Shown piece by piece: positions 44,229-53,396 of a stretch of DNA of 64,000 nucleotides. Where the stretch lies: NCBI RefSeq assembly GCF_002872335.1, contig NZ_NJAG01000016.1, forward strand, positions 62,001 to 126,000, read 5' to 3'. Each line of letters starts with the position of its first letter. Position 1 is the stretch's first letter. The DNA is from Siphonobacter sp. BAB-5405 (GTDB lineage: Bacteria; Bacteroidota; Bacteroidia; Cytophagales; Spirosomataceae). Under the pieces are notes generated by a model that worked only from the letters and a program-made list of their open reading frames with translations, was not told the origin of the DNA and did not search any database. The translations under genes and the position numbers were made by a program.

Positions 44229-44975
44229 TTAGGTCAGCAGTCCCCCATTTACCTGGAGTACCTGACCCGTGATGTATTTAGACATATCCGAAGCCAGGAA
44301 TATACAGGCATCGGCTATCTCTTCGGGCTGACCACCGCGTTTCATGGGAATTGAATTCATCCATTCTTCTACGGCCTTTTCGCTTACTTCGCCCGTCATT
44401 TCAGTAATGATGAAACCCGGTGCAATGGCGTTGGAACGTACATTGCGGCTCGCCAATTCCAAGGCTACGGATTTCGTAAAACCAATAATACCCGCTTTGG
44501 AGGCAGCATAGTTAGCCTGACCCGCATTGCCCCGCACGCCTACAATAGACGTCAGGTTAATGATCGAACCACTCTTCGCCTTCATCATGGGGCGAGTGGC
44601 CGCTTTGGTCAGGTTGAATACCGACTTCAGGTTTACCCGAATTACTTCGTCCCAGGCTTCTTCCGTCATCCGCATTAGCAGGCCGTCCCGGGTGATACCA
44701 GCATTGTTGACCAGCACGTCCAGCGTACCAAAATCAGCAATGACTTGTGTAATCAGCTCTTCGGCGGCTTTATAGTCGGAGGCATCCGAACGGTACCCTT
44801 TGGCTTTAACGCCCAAAGCGGCTAATTCTGCTTCCAGAGCCTGACCTTTTTCAACACTCGACAGATACGTAAAGGCAACCGAAGCCCCTTCCTGAGCAAA
44901 GCGGGTGGCAATGGCCCGGCCAATCCCCCGGGAAGCCCCCGTAACCAGGGCGACTTTTCCTTGTAATAAAGGCAT
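44229..44975 (-). CDS. fabG: 3-oxoacyl-ACP reductase FabG
   Basis: 248 residues from ATG 44975; a longer frame to 45068 adds a hydrophobic stretch not found in FabG. NADPH motif TGASRGIG at 12-19, NNAG in the beta-4 region, and the Ser-Tyr-Lys catalytic set (NLTSIVG, ANYAASKAG). It reduces 3-ketoacyl-ACP in fatty acid synthesis. No other fab genes are adjacent. Confidence 0.92.
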   Translation of the reverse strand: MPLLQGKVALVTGASRGIGRAIATRFAQEGASVAFTYLSSVEKGQALEAELAALGVKAKGYRSDASDYKAAEELITQVIADFGTLDVLVNNAGITRDGLLMRMTEEAWDEVIRVNLKSVFNLTKAATRPMMKAKSGSIINLTSIVGVRGNAGQANYAASKAGIIGFTKSVALELASRNVRSNAIAPGFIITEMTGEVSEKAVEEWMNSIPMKRGGQPEEIADACIFLASDMSKYITGQVLQVNGGLLT

Positions 44976-45084
44976 ACGAACAAAAATGTTTGGAGTACAA
45001 GCGACAAAAATAACCGCAAATAGCGATAATACGGTGGTAAGTTGCGAGGATCGCTCCGGTAAAGTCAAGTTATTTTCGTGACGC

Positions 45085-47004
45085 TCACACGGTTACTGCC
45101 AGAACAACGTGGGTTCCTTTTTGAGGAGCGGAATGAATTTCGAGGGTTCCACCAATGGATTCGGCCCGTTCGCGGATGTTCCGCAGGCCCATCCCCTCCG
45201 GCAACTGATCTACCTCAAAACCAGCACCATCGTCGGTCACGGTAACCTGTAAAGTATCCTCCTTTTTCTCCACAACGATCTCAGCTAACAGAGCTTTGGC
45301 GTGTTTCAGAATGTTATTACAGAGTTCCAGACAGATGTTATACACATTGAATTCAATGTCCTGCGAAAGCCGTTCCTCCAAGCCACTTACTTGCAGCGTA
45401 AACTGGGTTTGACTACGACTGTTAGTCATAATCTGTACCAGTCGTTTTAACCCTGCCTCCAGGCCGTACTTTTCGAGTTCGACGGGTAGCATGTTATGGG
45501 AGATGAACCGGATTTCTTCGTACGCGTGCTTCATCATGGCCAATACATCGTCGTAAATGACCTTTTCCTGCGAACTCAAATGTTCTGGATTCAGGGCCTG
45601 GATGGTCATGCGGGCCGCTGCCAATAACCCACCCAGGTTATCGTGTAATTCCGCCGCTACGCGTTTACGTTCCATCGTCTGCCCAATCAGTAGGGCTTCC
45701 GAAATCTCCCGGTTTTTCTGGACTAACTCCCGGTTGGCTTTCTGTAATTCGGCCGTACGCTCCTGTACCCGGATTTCCAGGGTTTCGTTTAACTGTTCAA
45801 TTTCTCTGTTCTGTGCCTCAATTTTTCGCTGCTTCCGTCGTACCGACTGATTGAGCCAGACCAATCCGGCCCCAATGAGTAATAGTAATCCGGCTATTAC
45901 CGTAATCCAGAGTTTGTACTTTCGTTGAAAATTGGCCTCCTCCTCTTTTTCGGCCAGCTTTTCTCGTTCCAGTTCTACCATAATCTGGTAGTAATCCTGC
46001 ATACCCTTGCTTTTGGGCAGACTATCGGCCGTTGCTTTGTACCGTTCGTAATACGTTAACGCTTTTGCGTAATCGCCTCGCTGCTTATACGCTTCGTAAA
46101 GATATTGACAGGCTTCCGCCCGATCCGATAGATTATTGTTTTCTAAAGAAGCGTATCGAAGGGCCAAATGAGCATTCATAATGATTTGCTGCGTCTCCTT
46201 ACGATCCAGGTTCAGCTTCGCTAACAATAAGTGCCCGGCTGAACGGGTTACGGTACTGCTATCCAGTCGAATCGCCCGCTGAATCATCGCTTCACCTCGT
46301 GTTGTATCGCCAGACTTGATGTAGCTTTCACCCAGAAAATTCAAGGTCATTGCCCTTTCATAGGTAGATTTCTGGGCTAAAGCGAGTGATTTATAGAGGA
46401 ATTGTCGAGCGGGTAGATAGTTTTTTAACTTCAGGTAGCATAGGCCAATCTGTCGAAGCATAAATGACCGATCCTCCCGGGTTTTAGCAATTTTTTCCCC
46501 GATCATAAAATAGCCCATCGCTTTTTCATAATCTTCCAGCGTGTTATACTGAATCCGTCCCATGCGTTTCAGGCATTCATACAGATAGCGGCACCGCTCC
46601 ACGGGATACTGGGAATAAATATGATACGCCTGATAATTCGCTACGTACGATTCCCGGTATTGCATCCTGAGGTGAGCCACCTTTCCCTTCAGCGTCAAGG
46701 CATCTGCTTCCGCTAGTTCGATTCGTAAAGCTTGGGCCGTTTCCAGATACTGGTTAACGAAGTAGCGGGCGGAATCCAGGGTGCGATCCCGGCCATCGTA
46801 ACTATCGGCATAGGCGACGTACAGATTGGTCAGCTTATCGTACAGCTCGAGTGCTTGGGGAGAATAATTGGTACCTGATGGACTCTGGGGAAGAGCCGCC
46901 AACTCAGTACGAGCTTTCGTGATAGCGGATTCATGCGTTTGAGCCTCCCCTTCCCGGCTCAATACTAACAGTCCGGTAAGCGTCAGTAGGAAAAGCGTTC
47001 GCAT
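45085..47004 (-). CDS. Sensor histidine kinase with extracytoplasmic TPR domain
   Basis: 639 residues from ATG 47004 (47028 would add 8). A signal peptide is followed by about 300 residues of TPR-like helices (FLGESYIKSGDTTRGEAMIQRAI), a membrane helix (about 365-384), a coiled coil and a HisKA_3 dimerisation domain with phospho-acceptor His454 in VAAELHDNLGGLL. The ATPase domain has ...GMGLRNIRERAESIGG. This is the NarL/LuxR-partner kinase type common in Bacteroidota. No response regulator is adjacent, so its partner lies elsewhere. Confidence 0.9.
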   Translation of the reverse strand: MRTLFLLTLTGLLVLSREGEAQTHESAITKARTELAALPQSPSGTNYSPQALELYDKLTNLYVAYADSYDGRDRTLDSARYFVNQYLETAQALRIELAEADALTLKGKVAHLRMQYRESYVANYQAYHIYSQYPVERCRYLYECLKRMGRIQYNTLEDYEKAMGYFMIGEKIAKTREDRSFMLRQIGLCYLKLKNYLPARQFLYKSLALAQKSTYERAMTLNFLGESYIKSGDTTRGEAMIQRAIRLDSSTVTRSAGHLLLAKLNLDRKETQQIIMNAHLALRYASLENNNLSDRAEACQYLYEAYKQRGDYAKALTYYERYKATADSLPKSKGMQDYYQIMVELEREKLAEKEEEANFQRKYKLWITVIAGLLLLIGAGLVWLNQSVRRKQRKIEAQNREIEQLNETLEIRVQERTAELQKANRELVQKNREISEALLIGQTMERKRVAAELHDNLGGLLAAARMTIQALNPEHLSSQEKVIYDDVLAMMKHAYEEIRFISHNMLPVELEKYGLEAGLKRLVQIMTNSRSQTQFTLQVSGLEERLSQDIEFNVYNICLELCNNILKHAKALLAEIVVEKKEDTLQVTVTDDGAGFEVDQLPEGMGLRNIRERAESIGGTLEIHSAPQKGTHVVLAVTV

Positions 47005-47163
47005 GAATAAACTGGATTGGACATTCAAAATAAGCCTTTTTTGAACTACTATCCATGCTTTCCCGGGTAAAACTACTCGATTCCGTGAATTTTATTACCT
47101 CATGATAGGTTTTAATAGAGCGAGCTTTTTAAAATGGATGAGGCAGCCTTGTCCGCTTTACTC

Positions 47164-47171
47164 TACCTTTG
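47164..47171 (+). promoter_or_regulatory. -7 element for the Smr-domain gene
   Basis: TACCTTTG, 24 bp before the ATG at 47195. It supports that start over the open frame's first ATG at 47102. Confidence 0.5.
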
Positions 47172-47194
47172 CTCGTATATCTGAACTAGTTTGT

Positions 47195-48136
47195 ATGAAT
47201 ATTGGAGACCGCGTTCGGCTGGTACACGGCCGTGAAGAGGGCATTATCACCAAATTTTTACCCGGTGATTTAGTAGAAGTAGAAATTGAGGCTGGGTTTC
47301 GTATTCCAGTACAACGGCGGGAAGTTTCGCTGATTTCACCCGAGGAGAAAAATCGTTTTCGGGCTGTACCCGCCAGCGAAACGCCCAAAGCTCCCTCCTC
47401 TTCCGAGGTGTTTGCCAATCAGGGTTTGTATCTGGCTTTTGTTCCGGTTAACGATCGGGAACTGTCGATGTACATCATTAATAATACTGACTGGGACGTA
47501 CCCTTTTCACTCATTAATGGGTCAGAGCCGCATTTTAAAAGTTTAGGATCGGGCTTATTAAAAGCCCGTAGCAGTCAAAAAACGAGTGACTGGCAAGTCA
47601 AAGACTTTGAAAACTGGGGCGTATTCACGGTTCAGGCTTTGTTCTCCCGACTGGCCTTCCGGAATGTACGTCCACCGCTGGAAAAGAAAATTCGCTTCCG
47701 GGCCAATTCGTTTTTCAAAACCAAACAACGCATTCCCGTACTCGATCAGGTCGGGCATCTGTTTCAGGTAGACGATGAAGCGATTCAACCGGAAAAAATC
47801 AAGGAAAGCCTGACGGAGCGAAAAGTGGAGGAGCCTAAGCCGATCATAGAGAAGCCCGAAACTACGGTGGATCTGCACATTGAGAAGCTCACGCGGCATT
47901 TTCTGGCGATGGATACCAGTGAGATGCTGGAACTTCAACTCAAGACATTCAATACGGCTCTGGAAAACGCCATTGCCCACGGACTGGATGAAATCATTTT
48001 CATTCACGGTGTTGGTAACGGTACGCTGCGTACGGAAATCCACCGCAAACTGGGCAGGCATCCGCACGTGGCTTTCTTCGCGGACGCTCAGAAGGAAAAA
48101 TTTGGCTACGGAGCAACGCGGGTGAAAATTAAGTAA
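47195..48136 (+). CDS. DUF2027/Smr-domain protein
   Basis: 313 residues from ATG 47195. The N-terminal DUF2027-type beta domain begins MNIGDRVRLVHGREEGIITKF, like the KOW-type part of MutS2. The C-terminal Smr nuclease-like domain has VDLHIEKL and EIIFIHGVGNGTLRTEIHRKL ending GATRVKIK. MutS2-derived Smr proteins bind or cut branched or stalled nucleic acids; the ATPase domain is absent here. Confidence 0.87.
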   Translation: MNIGDRVRLVHGREEGIITKFLPGDLVEVEIEAGFRIPVQRREVSLISPEEKNRFRAVPASETPKAPSSSEVFANQGLYLAFVPVNDRELSMYIINNTDWDVPFSLINGSEPHFKSLGSGLLKARSSQKTSDWQVKDFENWGVFTVQALFSRLAFRNVRPPLEKKIRFRANSFFKTKQRIPVLDQVGHLFQVDDEAIQPEKIKESLTERKVEEPKPIIEKPETTVDLHIEKLTRHFLAMDTSEMLELQLKTFNTALENAIAHGLDEIIFIHGVGNGTLRTEIHRKLGRHPHVAFFADAQKEKFGYGATRVKIK

Positions 48137-48302
48137 GTTTTGGGTTTACCGTTTTCAGTTACGATTCCCCTTACATACGTCTCAACTGGGGTAATTTTCA
48201 CCACAATCCCAGCAAGGCATAAAGTTTCACTATAACATTTGACTCCTATACTCCGACGGAATCTATTACTGAAAACAGAAAATTGTAAACTTAAAACTGA
48301 AA
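48137..48302. repeat. Heptad-bounded intergenic element D
   Basis: Left: GTTTTGG GTTTACC GTTTTCA (48137-48157), starting at the Smr stop. Right: ACTGAAA ACAGAAA ATTGTAA ACTTAAA ACTGAAA (48268-48302), whose last A is the first base of the next ATG. Confidence 0.65.
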
Positions 48303-49747
48303 TGCCTGATTATTTGTGCCGTATTCCCTTTTCCCGTAGTTTTTGGGCGGCAGTTGGTTTTGTATTCTTGATTTCATTGGAGGGCTGTCGGCCGAAAGGT
48401 TCCATATCCAGCAATCCCTCAGCCCCTAAGGAATCGTATCTCTACACGAAAAAACAAGTGGAAAGTCGTCGGTACCTATCAACCATCAACCTTCCGGTTG
48501 AAATCTCTCTTTCAGAAGTCGAACGTCAGATCAACGCCAATCTCACGGACTTGATCTATGAAGATATGAGTTATGAAGATCAGGACGATATGATGGTTCG
48601 GGTCTGGAAACGTGGTACCATTGTGGTTACGCCGGGAGCCAGCGTTAATAATGAAAGTTCGCTGAATCTGAAGGTTCCCCTGAAAATCTGGATTCGGGCT
48701 CGCTACAGTCTGCTTGGACTCTCGACGGAACGGGAACTGGATTTTGCCCTGGACGTGCGGCTTTCTACCCGATTCTCGATTGCCCCCAACTGGGAAGCTC
48801 ATACCACGACCAAACTCGAAGGCTACGACTGGGTAACGAAGCCGGTACTCAAACTAGGGCCTGTTTCCATTCCTGTTGCGGGAATCGTCGGAAAAGCTCT
48901 GGACTCGAAGAAATCCACGCTGGAAAAAGGGGTGGACGATGCCGTGGCTAAAAACGTTGAAATCAAAAAATACGTCGTTCAGGCTTGGAATGCGGCGTTG
49001 CAACCGTATCAGGTGTCGGAACAGTACCGTACCTGGTTGAAAATAACGCCGGTAGCTATTCAGATGGCTCCGTTCCGTACGGTGGGAAAAACGATTCAGT
49101 CAACCATTGGTTTTCAGACCTATACGGAAACAGCTTTTGGGGATAAGCCTGTCGTAAACGCAGTCAATCAGGTACCGGATTTAAAGCTTGGTGCGGCCCC
49201 CTCGAATGAATTTAAAATTGGCTTGGTGAGCGAACTCTCGCATGCCGAAGCCGAACGAATGGTAGCGGATACGGTAGTGGGACAGAAATTCAATTACGGT
49301 AAATATGCCGTGGAAGTGACGTCCATCAAACTATACGGCGATGCGAACACGCTGGCAATACGGGCCGGACTGAAAGGCAGTCTTGACGGATATATTTACT
49401 TCAAAGGCGTACCGTATTACGATCCCGTCACCAAGTCGGTTACCTTGAAAGACCTCGATTACGATCTGGACACGCGGAGTTTTCTGGTGAAAACCGCCAA
49501 CTGGGTTTTGCAGAGTAAGCTACGCAAGTCGCTGCAATCGGCCCTGACCTTCCCGGTTGGTGAGCCCATTGACGAAGCGAAAAAGCAGTTACAGGCTCTA
49601 TTGACCAATCGGCAAATTACGAAGGGTGTAACCTTATCCGGGAAAATTGATTCGATTACCCCCGATCAGGTGTACCTGACGCCCGGTTCAATCTACGCCG
49701 TAGTCTTTGCCAAAGGGAAAGTGAATTTGCACGTGGATGGACTGTAG
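48302..49747 (+). CDS. DUF4403-family lipoprotein
   Basis: 481 residues from ATG 48302; the upstream open frame is read through heptad sequence and is not credible. The signal peptide ends with L-E-G-C (lipobox), giving a lipid-anchored protein. The body shows the DUF4403 features: INLPVEISLSEVERQINANL, LKVPLKIWIRARYSL, and PGSIYAVVFAKGKVNLHVDGL at the end. Two lipid-transport-like TULIP/BPI-type folds have been suggested for this family; the role is unknown. Confidence 0.82.
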   Translation: MPDYLCRIPFSRSFWAAVGFVFLISLEGCRPKGSISSNPSAPKESYLYTKKQVESRRYLSTINLPVEISLSEVERQINANLTDLIYEDMSYEDQDDMMVRVWKRGTIVVTPGASVNNESSLNLKVPLKIWIRARYSLLGLSTERELDFALDVRLSTRFSIAPNWEAHTTTKLEGYDWVTKPVLKLGPVSIPVAGIVGKALDSKKSTLEKGVDDAVAKNVEIKKYVVQAWNAALQPYQVSEQYRTWLKITPVAIQMAPFRTVGKTIQSTIGFQTYTETAFGDKPVVNAVNQVPDLKLGAAPSNEFKIGLVSELSHAEAERMVADTVVGQKFNYGKYAVEVTSIKLYGDANTLAIRAGLKGSLDGYIYFKGVPYYDPVTKSVTLKDLDYDLDTRSFLVKTANWVLQSKLRKSLQSALTFPVGEPIDEAKKQLQALLTNRQITKGVTLSGKIDSITPDQVYLTPGSIYAVVFAKGKVNLHVDGL

Positions 49748-49750
49748 AGA

Positions 49751-49976
49751 GTTTTCCGTTTTGAGTTTTCAGTTTTGAGTTGTTACCATATCATACGCTT
49801 AGGGAATGATCGGGACGGTAAAACATTTGTTTTTTAAAGATTTGATTCCCTATATCTGAACTGACAACCATCAACTAATAACCACGCAGGCAGGCCCTCA
49901 TGTAGGGCGTCCTACTGTTGAAACCGGGTGCTGTCGGAAGCTGAAAACTGAAAACTCAAAACTGAAAACTCAAAAC
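49751..49976. repeat. Heptad-bounded intergenic element E, upstream of rnpB
   Basis: Left: GTTTTCC GTTTTGA GTTTTCA GTTTTGA GTTGTTA (49751-49785). Right: GAAAACT GAAAACT CAAAACT GAAAACT CAAAACT (49942-49976), the purest tandem array in the window. Between them is an AACAACC-type run (49865-49885: CAACCAT CAACTAA TAACCAC). The array ends 6 bp before the rnpB -7 element. Confidence 0.7.
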
Positions 49977-49982
49977 TCCCCG

Positions 49983-49990
49983 TACCTTTG
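49983..49990 (+). promoter_or_regulatory. -7 element of rnpB
   Basis: TACCTTTG followed at the expected distance by the RNase P RNA 5' end. Confidence 0.65.
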
Positions 49991-49995
49991 CGGCA

Positions 49996-50336
49996 AGCAA
50001 GCCATCTTATCGCTTCCGGTGTAAGCAGGAAGAGGAAAGTCCGGGCAGCGTAGAGCACCGTGCTACCTAACGGGTAGGCAGTCAACTGGCGACGGTTGGC
50101 TGACAGCCAGTACCACAGAAAAAATACCGCTTTCCTTCGGGGAAAGTAAGGGTGAAAAGGTAGGGTAAGAGCCTACCGCTCAGGGGGTGACTTCTGAGGC
50201 AGGGTAAACCTCACGGGCTGAAAGACCAAATAAACCAGCGGTGTCCGCAAGGACCGAAGGGCTGCTCGTCCGGTGCTGGTGGGTAGGTCGTTAGAGACGG
50301 CAGGCGACTGCCGTTCTAGATAAATGATAAGACTTT
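49996..50336 (+). ncRNA. rnpB: RNase P RNA
   Basis: Catalytic RNA of RNase P, which trims tRNA 5' leaders. Diagnostic features: the P4/J region GAGGAAAGTCCGGGC (about 50032-50046), ACAGAAA (50114-50120), the GGGTGAAAAGGT...GGTAAGAGCCTACC element, the late GGTGCTGGTGGGTAGGTCG segment and the 3' AGATAAATGATAAGA. The P1 stem pairs TCTTATC (50005-50011) with GATAAGA (50326-50332). It looks like a type A bacterial RNA. A T-run and a UUCG-loop hairpin (50339-50352) follow. Ends are approximate. Confidence 0.93.
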
Positions 50337-50338
50337 TT

Positions 50339-50352
50339 ACTGGTTCGCCAGT
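50339..50352 (+). other. Small UUCG tetraloop hairpin after rnpB
   Basis: ACTGG-TTCG-CCAGT just past the rnpB T-run. It could stabilise or help terminate the RNA; there is no following T-run. Confidence 0.35.
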
Positions 50353-50551
50353 GAAGATGACAGAACCCGGCTTATCGGCTTGTTTTTTATTTCTATCGGC
50401 TGTTTTCAGTTTTAATTTACCGCGAAAGGTCGCCTTCGTATACCTTTTTTGGTTTTCTTCACGGAAAAACCAGAACTGTTTAACTACTACGCTGAAAACT
50501 TCTGAGCTAAAGCATTCTATCAACCGGAATTGCTTTCTACGTACTGTACCT

Positions 50552-52207
50552 ATGAAACGAAGCCTTCTCTCTATCCTTCTCGTTAGTATAAGTTTAGGGT
50601 CGCTCTGGGCCCAAACACCTGATAAAAAATATCAAACTCCCATGACGCTGGAAGAACAAAACCAGCAAAAAGTATTCGCTGAAGCCGAAAGCAAGCGGTT
50701 GCGTCGCTCGTACGAGGGATTCAACAAAATGCACACCTGGTCAGTAACTGCTCACGGGGGCATTAGCAAGTTCTACGGAGACTTACAAACGGGTAATTTT
50801 TTCTCAACGGGTCCGGGAGAAAAAACGCCCTTTTTCGGTGGGCTTTCGGTTAACAAACAACTGACGCATTTACTCGGCGTTTCGGCCAATTTTGGCTTCG
50901 GACAACTGAGTGGTAGCAAGGACCGATTTGTCTACATCGATCCGATTAATCCTTCAGCGGGTCTTTCTTACGGACCGAGCTACTTCTTTTCGGACATTAT
51001 GCAGGCCGGACTGAACGCCGACATTAACCTGAAGTCTCTGGTTTTTGGTACAAAGAAATTACGCCGCCTGAAGGTAGATTTTATTGCGGGCGTCGGGTAT
51101 ATGTACTACCGGACCAAGGTTTATTCCATCCGGAATTTTGAATACGAAAACTCGCTGGGCGAACGCAAAACGTATGCCGCGAAAGAACTGGTCCGTTTCT
51201 CAAATGGACCCTTTAGCTCGACCACCGCGGGCGGCTGGACGGGCAGTGGCTCGAAGTATACCCGTGATCTGGTCATTCCTACGGGCATTCGGGTCTTGTA
51301 CGAGTGGTCCAACCGATTGGATATCGGTATTCACTACATGCTGAATCATACCTTCACCGAAAAGCTCGATATGACCCTGGGCGGCTACGACAATTCATTG
51401 CCCAGCGAAATTTACGCTTCACCCAACGGAAACAATTCCTTCCGCCGCGGTGATTCGGCCTATGATAAATACGGTACGCTGGCTTTTGAGGTTACGTATA
51501 AATTTGGAAAACGGGCTTCGCAGGTAAGCGATCAGGGCAAATACTCCACGAAGAAAGGAGAAATGTATCACCTCCGCTGGACGGACCCGAAAGATCTGAT
51601 TCCAGCACCTTACAACCCTACGGTTGATACTGCTCTGGCTCGCGTGAAAGCGATCATGCCGGGTGAAGTGGATCCGCGTTTGTATACAGATTCCGATGGC
51701 GATGGCGTAGCAGATTTATACGATCAGGAACCCAATACGCCGCCGAACAGTATCGTGTCGGGTTCGGGTGTGGCGATGAATTTGCAACAATTGCTGCAAC
51801 CTTTCGTAGATGCTAAAACGCCGAAAGAAACCTGTACGCAGATTTTCGGTAACGTTGAATTCAGAACCGATCAGGCCACCATTCAGCCGGAAGCCAAACG
51901 CCTGCTGGACGATGTTATCTCCTACCTTAACAATGCCACGGAATGCCGCGTCGTAGTAGTAGGTCACACCGATCGCCGGGCGTCGGATTCGTACAATATG
52001 AAGCTGTCGAGAAGACGTACGCAGGCTGTTAAAAAATACCTGACCCGTTACGGTCTGAAAGATCCCAGCCGGGTGACGATTGAATGGTACGGCGAATTCC
52101 GGCCCGTCGCTCCAAACGATAAGCCTAACGCAGGCATGCAACGCAACCGCCGCGTAGAGCTACGGATCTTACCGCTGAACAACTGGAAAAATTATCCGGG
52201 GAATTAG
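50552..52207 (+). CDS. OmpA-family outer-membrane protein
   Basis: 551 residues from ATG 50552; the open frame back to 50324 lies in the rnpB tail. The signal peptide ends SLWAQ. An N-terminal barrel-like region (about 50-350; AHGGISKFYGDLQTGNFF, GVSANFGFGQLSG) precedes a short DSDGDGVADLYDQEPNTPP calcium-type repeat (about 374-390), followed by a C-terminal OmpA peptidoglycan-binding domain (EFRTDQATIQPEAKRLLDDV, VVGHTDRR, RRTQAVKKYL). It links the outer membrane to the cell wall. Confidence 0.9.
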   Translation: MKRSLLSILLVSISLGSLWAQTPDKKYQTPMTLEEQNQQKVFAEAESKRLRRSYEGFNKMHTWSVTAHGGISKFYGDLQTGNFFSTGPGEKTPFFGGLSVNKQLTHLLGVSANFGFGQLSGSKDRFVYIDPINPSAGLSYGPSYFFSDIMQAGLNADINLKSLVFGTKKLRRLKVDFIAGVGYMYYRTKVYSIRNFEYENSLGERKTYAAKELVRFSNGPFSSTTAGGWTGSGSKYTRDLVIPTGIRVLYEWSNRLDIGIHYMLNHTFTEKLDMTLGGYDNSLPSEIYASPNGNNSFRRGDSAYDKYGTLAFEVTYKFGKRASQVSDQGKYSTKKGEMYHLRWTDPKDLIPAPYNPTVDTALARVKAIMPGEVDPRLYTDSDGDGVADLYDQEPNTPPNSIVSGSGVAMNLQQLLQPFVDAKTPKETCTQIFGNVEFRTDQATIQPEAKRLLDDVISYLNNATECRVVVVGHTDRRASDSYNMKLSRRRTQAVKKYLTRYGLKDPSRVTIEWYGEFRPVAPNDKPNAGMQRNRRVELRILPLNNWKNYPGN

Positions 52208-52357
52208 GGGAGTTTTCAGTTTAGAGTTTACGGTTTTCAGTTTTGGGTGTTTACCGTTGCGGTTTTGAATTTTCTTAACATACTATAGAAAGGGTTTTAG
52301 GCTGGAAAACCGGCTTAAAACCCTTTCTTTTTTTATTTAAGGTTAGATCTACTGGCT

Positions 52358-52380
52358 GTTCCAGATTTGCAATCTGGAAC
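52358..52380. repeat. Palindrome GTTCCAGATT-TGC-AATCTGGAAC
   Basis: Perfect 10-bp arms around TGC. A weaker relative, AGGTT-TGC-AACCT, is at 56900-56912. Confidence 0.65.
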
Positions 52381-52433
52381 CCGTCTGCTGTGCATTTTTA
52401 ATACATGAGATTGGAAATCCCACGCAGATTGCC

Positions 52434-52553
52434 AACCCCGGAGGGGTTCCATGTCATTAGCCCCGTATGCAATGCGGGGACTTGGCCAGCCCAGGTAGGT
52501 ACAGCCTACCAACGTTTGCGTCCGTAGCAAATGCTAGAGACAACCCGTCCCGC
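52434..52553 (-). repeat. Composite REP-like repeat, copy 3 (reverse)
   Basis: On the minus strand this reads unit A (31 bp, 52523-52553), a spacer with a GTAGGCTGTACCTAC palindrome, then unit B (46 bp, 52434-52479). Unit B differs from the copy at 19186 at only a few positions. Confidence 0.75.
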
Positions 52554-52655
52554 TTATGTTACCGGGTTTATCCTAACAGAAAACTGGAAATTGAAAACTG
52601 TAAACGCAAAACAGAAAACCCTAAACTCAAAACTCAATTATTAAAAACTATTCCG

Positions 52656-52663
52656 TACCTTTG
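52656..52663 (+). promoter_or_regulatory. -7 element of the rpsP operon
   Basis: TACCTTTG, 51 bp before the rpsP ATG. Confidence 0.6.
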
Positions 52664-52681
52664 CATTCCAATTCGGAAACC

Positions 52682-52698
52682 GGGGGACGGGTTCCCCC
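52682..52698 (+). promoter_or_regulatory. GC-rich leader hairpin before rpsP
   Basis: GGGGGA-cgggt-TCCCCC, in the short 5' leader 16 bp before the start codon. It might control ribosomal-protein expression or simply be leader structure. Confidence 0.35.
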
Positions 52699-52713
52699 AC
52701 AAACCCAACTACA

Positions 52714-53259
52714 ATGGTTAAAATTCGCTTAGCCCGTCGCGGTCGCAAGAAACATGCTATGTACGATGTCGTTGTTGCTGACGCTCGTGCTCCTCGTGAC
52801 GGTCGTTTCATCGAGAAACTGGGAACGTATGATCCTAACACCCAACCTGCTACCATCGTTCTGAACGAAACGAGTGCAGTAAAATGGTTGTTGAATGGTG
52901 CTCAGCCTACGGATACTGCTCGTGCGATTCTGTCGTACAAAGGTCTGATGCTGAAAAAACACCTTCAAGTGGGTGTGAACAAAGGAGCGATTTCTCAGGA
53001 ACAAGCTGATGAAAAATTTGCCAGCTGGAAGCAAACGAAAGATGCTCAGGTAACTGCAGCTACGGAAGGTATTGCTGGTAAAAAAGCTGATGACAAAAAA
53101 GCTCGTCTGGACGCAGAATCTAAAGTAAATGCCGCTCGTGCAGAAGCTTTAGCGAAGAAAAATGCTCCGGTTGTAGAAGAAGCTCCCGCTGAAGAGGCTG
53201 CTGCTGAAGAAGCTCCTGCAGCTGAAGGTGAAGCTACGACTACTGAAGCAGCTGAATAA
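52714..53259 (+). CDS. rpsP: 30S ribosomal protein S16 with C-terminal extension
   Basis: 181 residues. The first 85 or so are the S16 core ([40 protein letters not shown]). The remaining 95 residues are a Lys- then Ala/Glu-rich extension ([16 protein letters not shown], then [19 protein letters not shown]), roughly doubling the usual bacterial length. Such tails occur in Bacteroidota S16. It leads the operon with rimM and trmD. Confidence 0.97.
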   Translation: MVKIRLARRGRKKHAMYDVVVADARAPRDGRFIEKLGTYDPNTQPATIVLNETSAVKWLLNGAQPTDTARAILSYKGLMLKKHLQVGVNKGAISQEQADEKFASWKQTKDAQVTAATEGIAGKKADDKKARLDAESKVNAARAEALAKKNAPVVEEAPAEEAAAEEAPAAEGEATTTEAAE

Positions 53260-53396
53260 GCTCTTTCCGAGTAACGATTTTTGGCAAGTCTGGCGGGTCT
53301 CCCGGCGGACTTGCTTCATTTTTAGGCGATTGATTCGGAGATTCCCTCCTATTTTTAACGGCTGTCAGCAACGAGCTACGGCCCACCGCTACTGCT

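Larger units (their letters stand above)
52212..52637. repeat. Heptad-bounded intergenic element F, upstream of rpsP
   Basis: Left: GTTTTCA GTTTAGA GTTTACG GTTTTCA GTTTTGG (52212-52246). Right: nine phased 7-mers (52575-52637) from AACAGAA AACTGGA to AACTCAA AACTCAA, the longest array seen. The interior carries a T-rich terminator-like hairpin around 52286-52335 and the REP-like units at 52358-52553. It ends 18 bp before the rpsP -7 element. Confidence 0.7.

Noticed and set aside
44975-45068. Longer FabG start with hydrophobic N-terminus
   Set aside because: The added 31 residues are not part of FabG, and the ATG at 44975 gives the normal start.
47149-47171. Full -33/-7 promoter for the Smr gene
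   Set aside because: A TTG at 47149-47151 is only 12 bp from the -7 box, too close for the usual spacing. Only the -7 element is reported.
50324-50551. Upstream extension of the OmpA-family protein
   Set aside because: The extra 76 codons overlap the rnpB 3' end and lack signal-peptide character; ATG 50552 starts a typical signal peptide.
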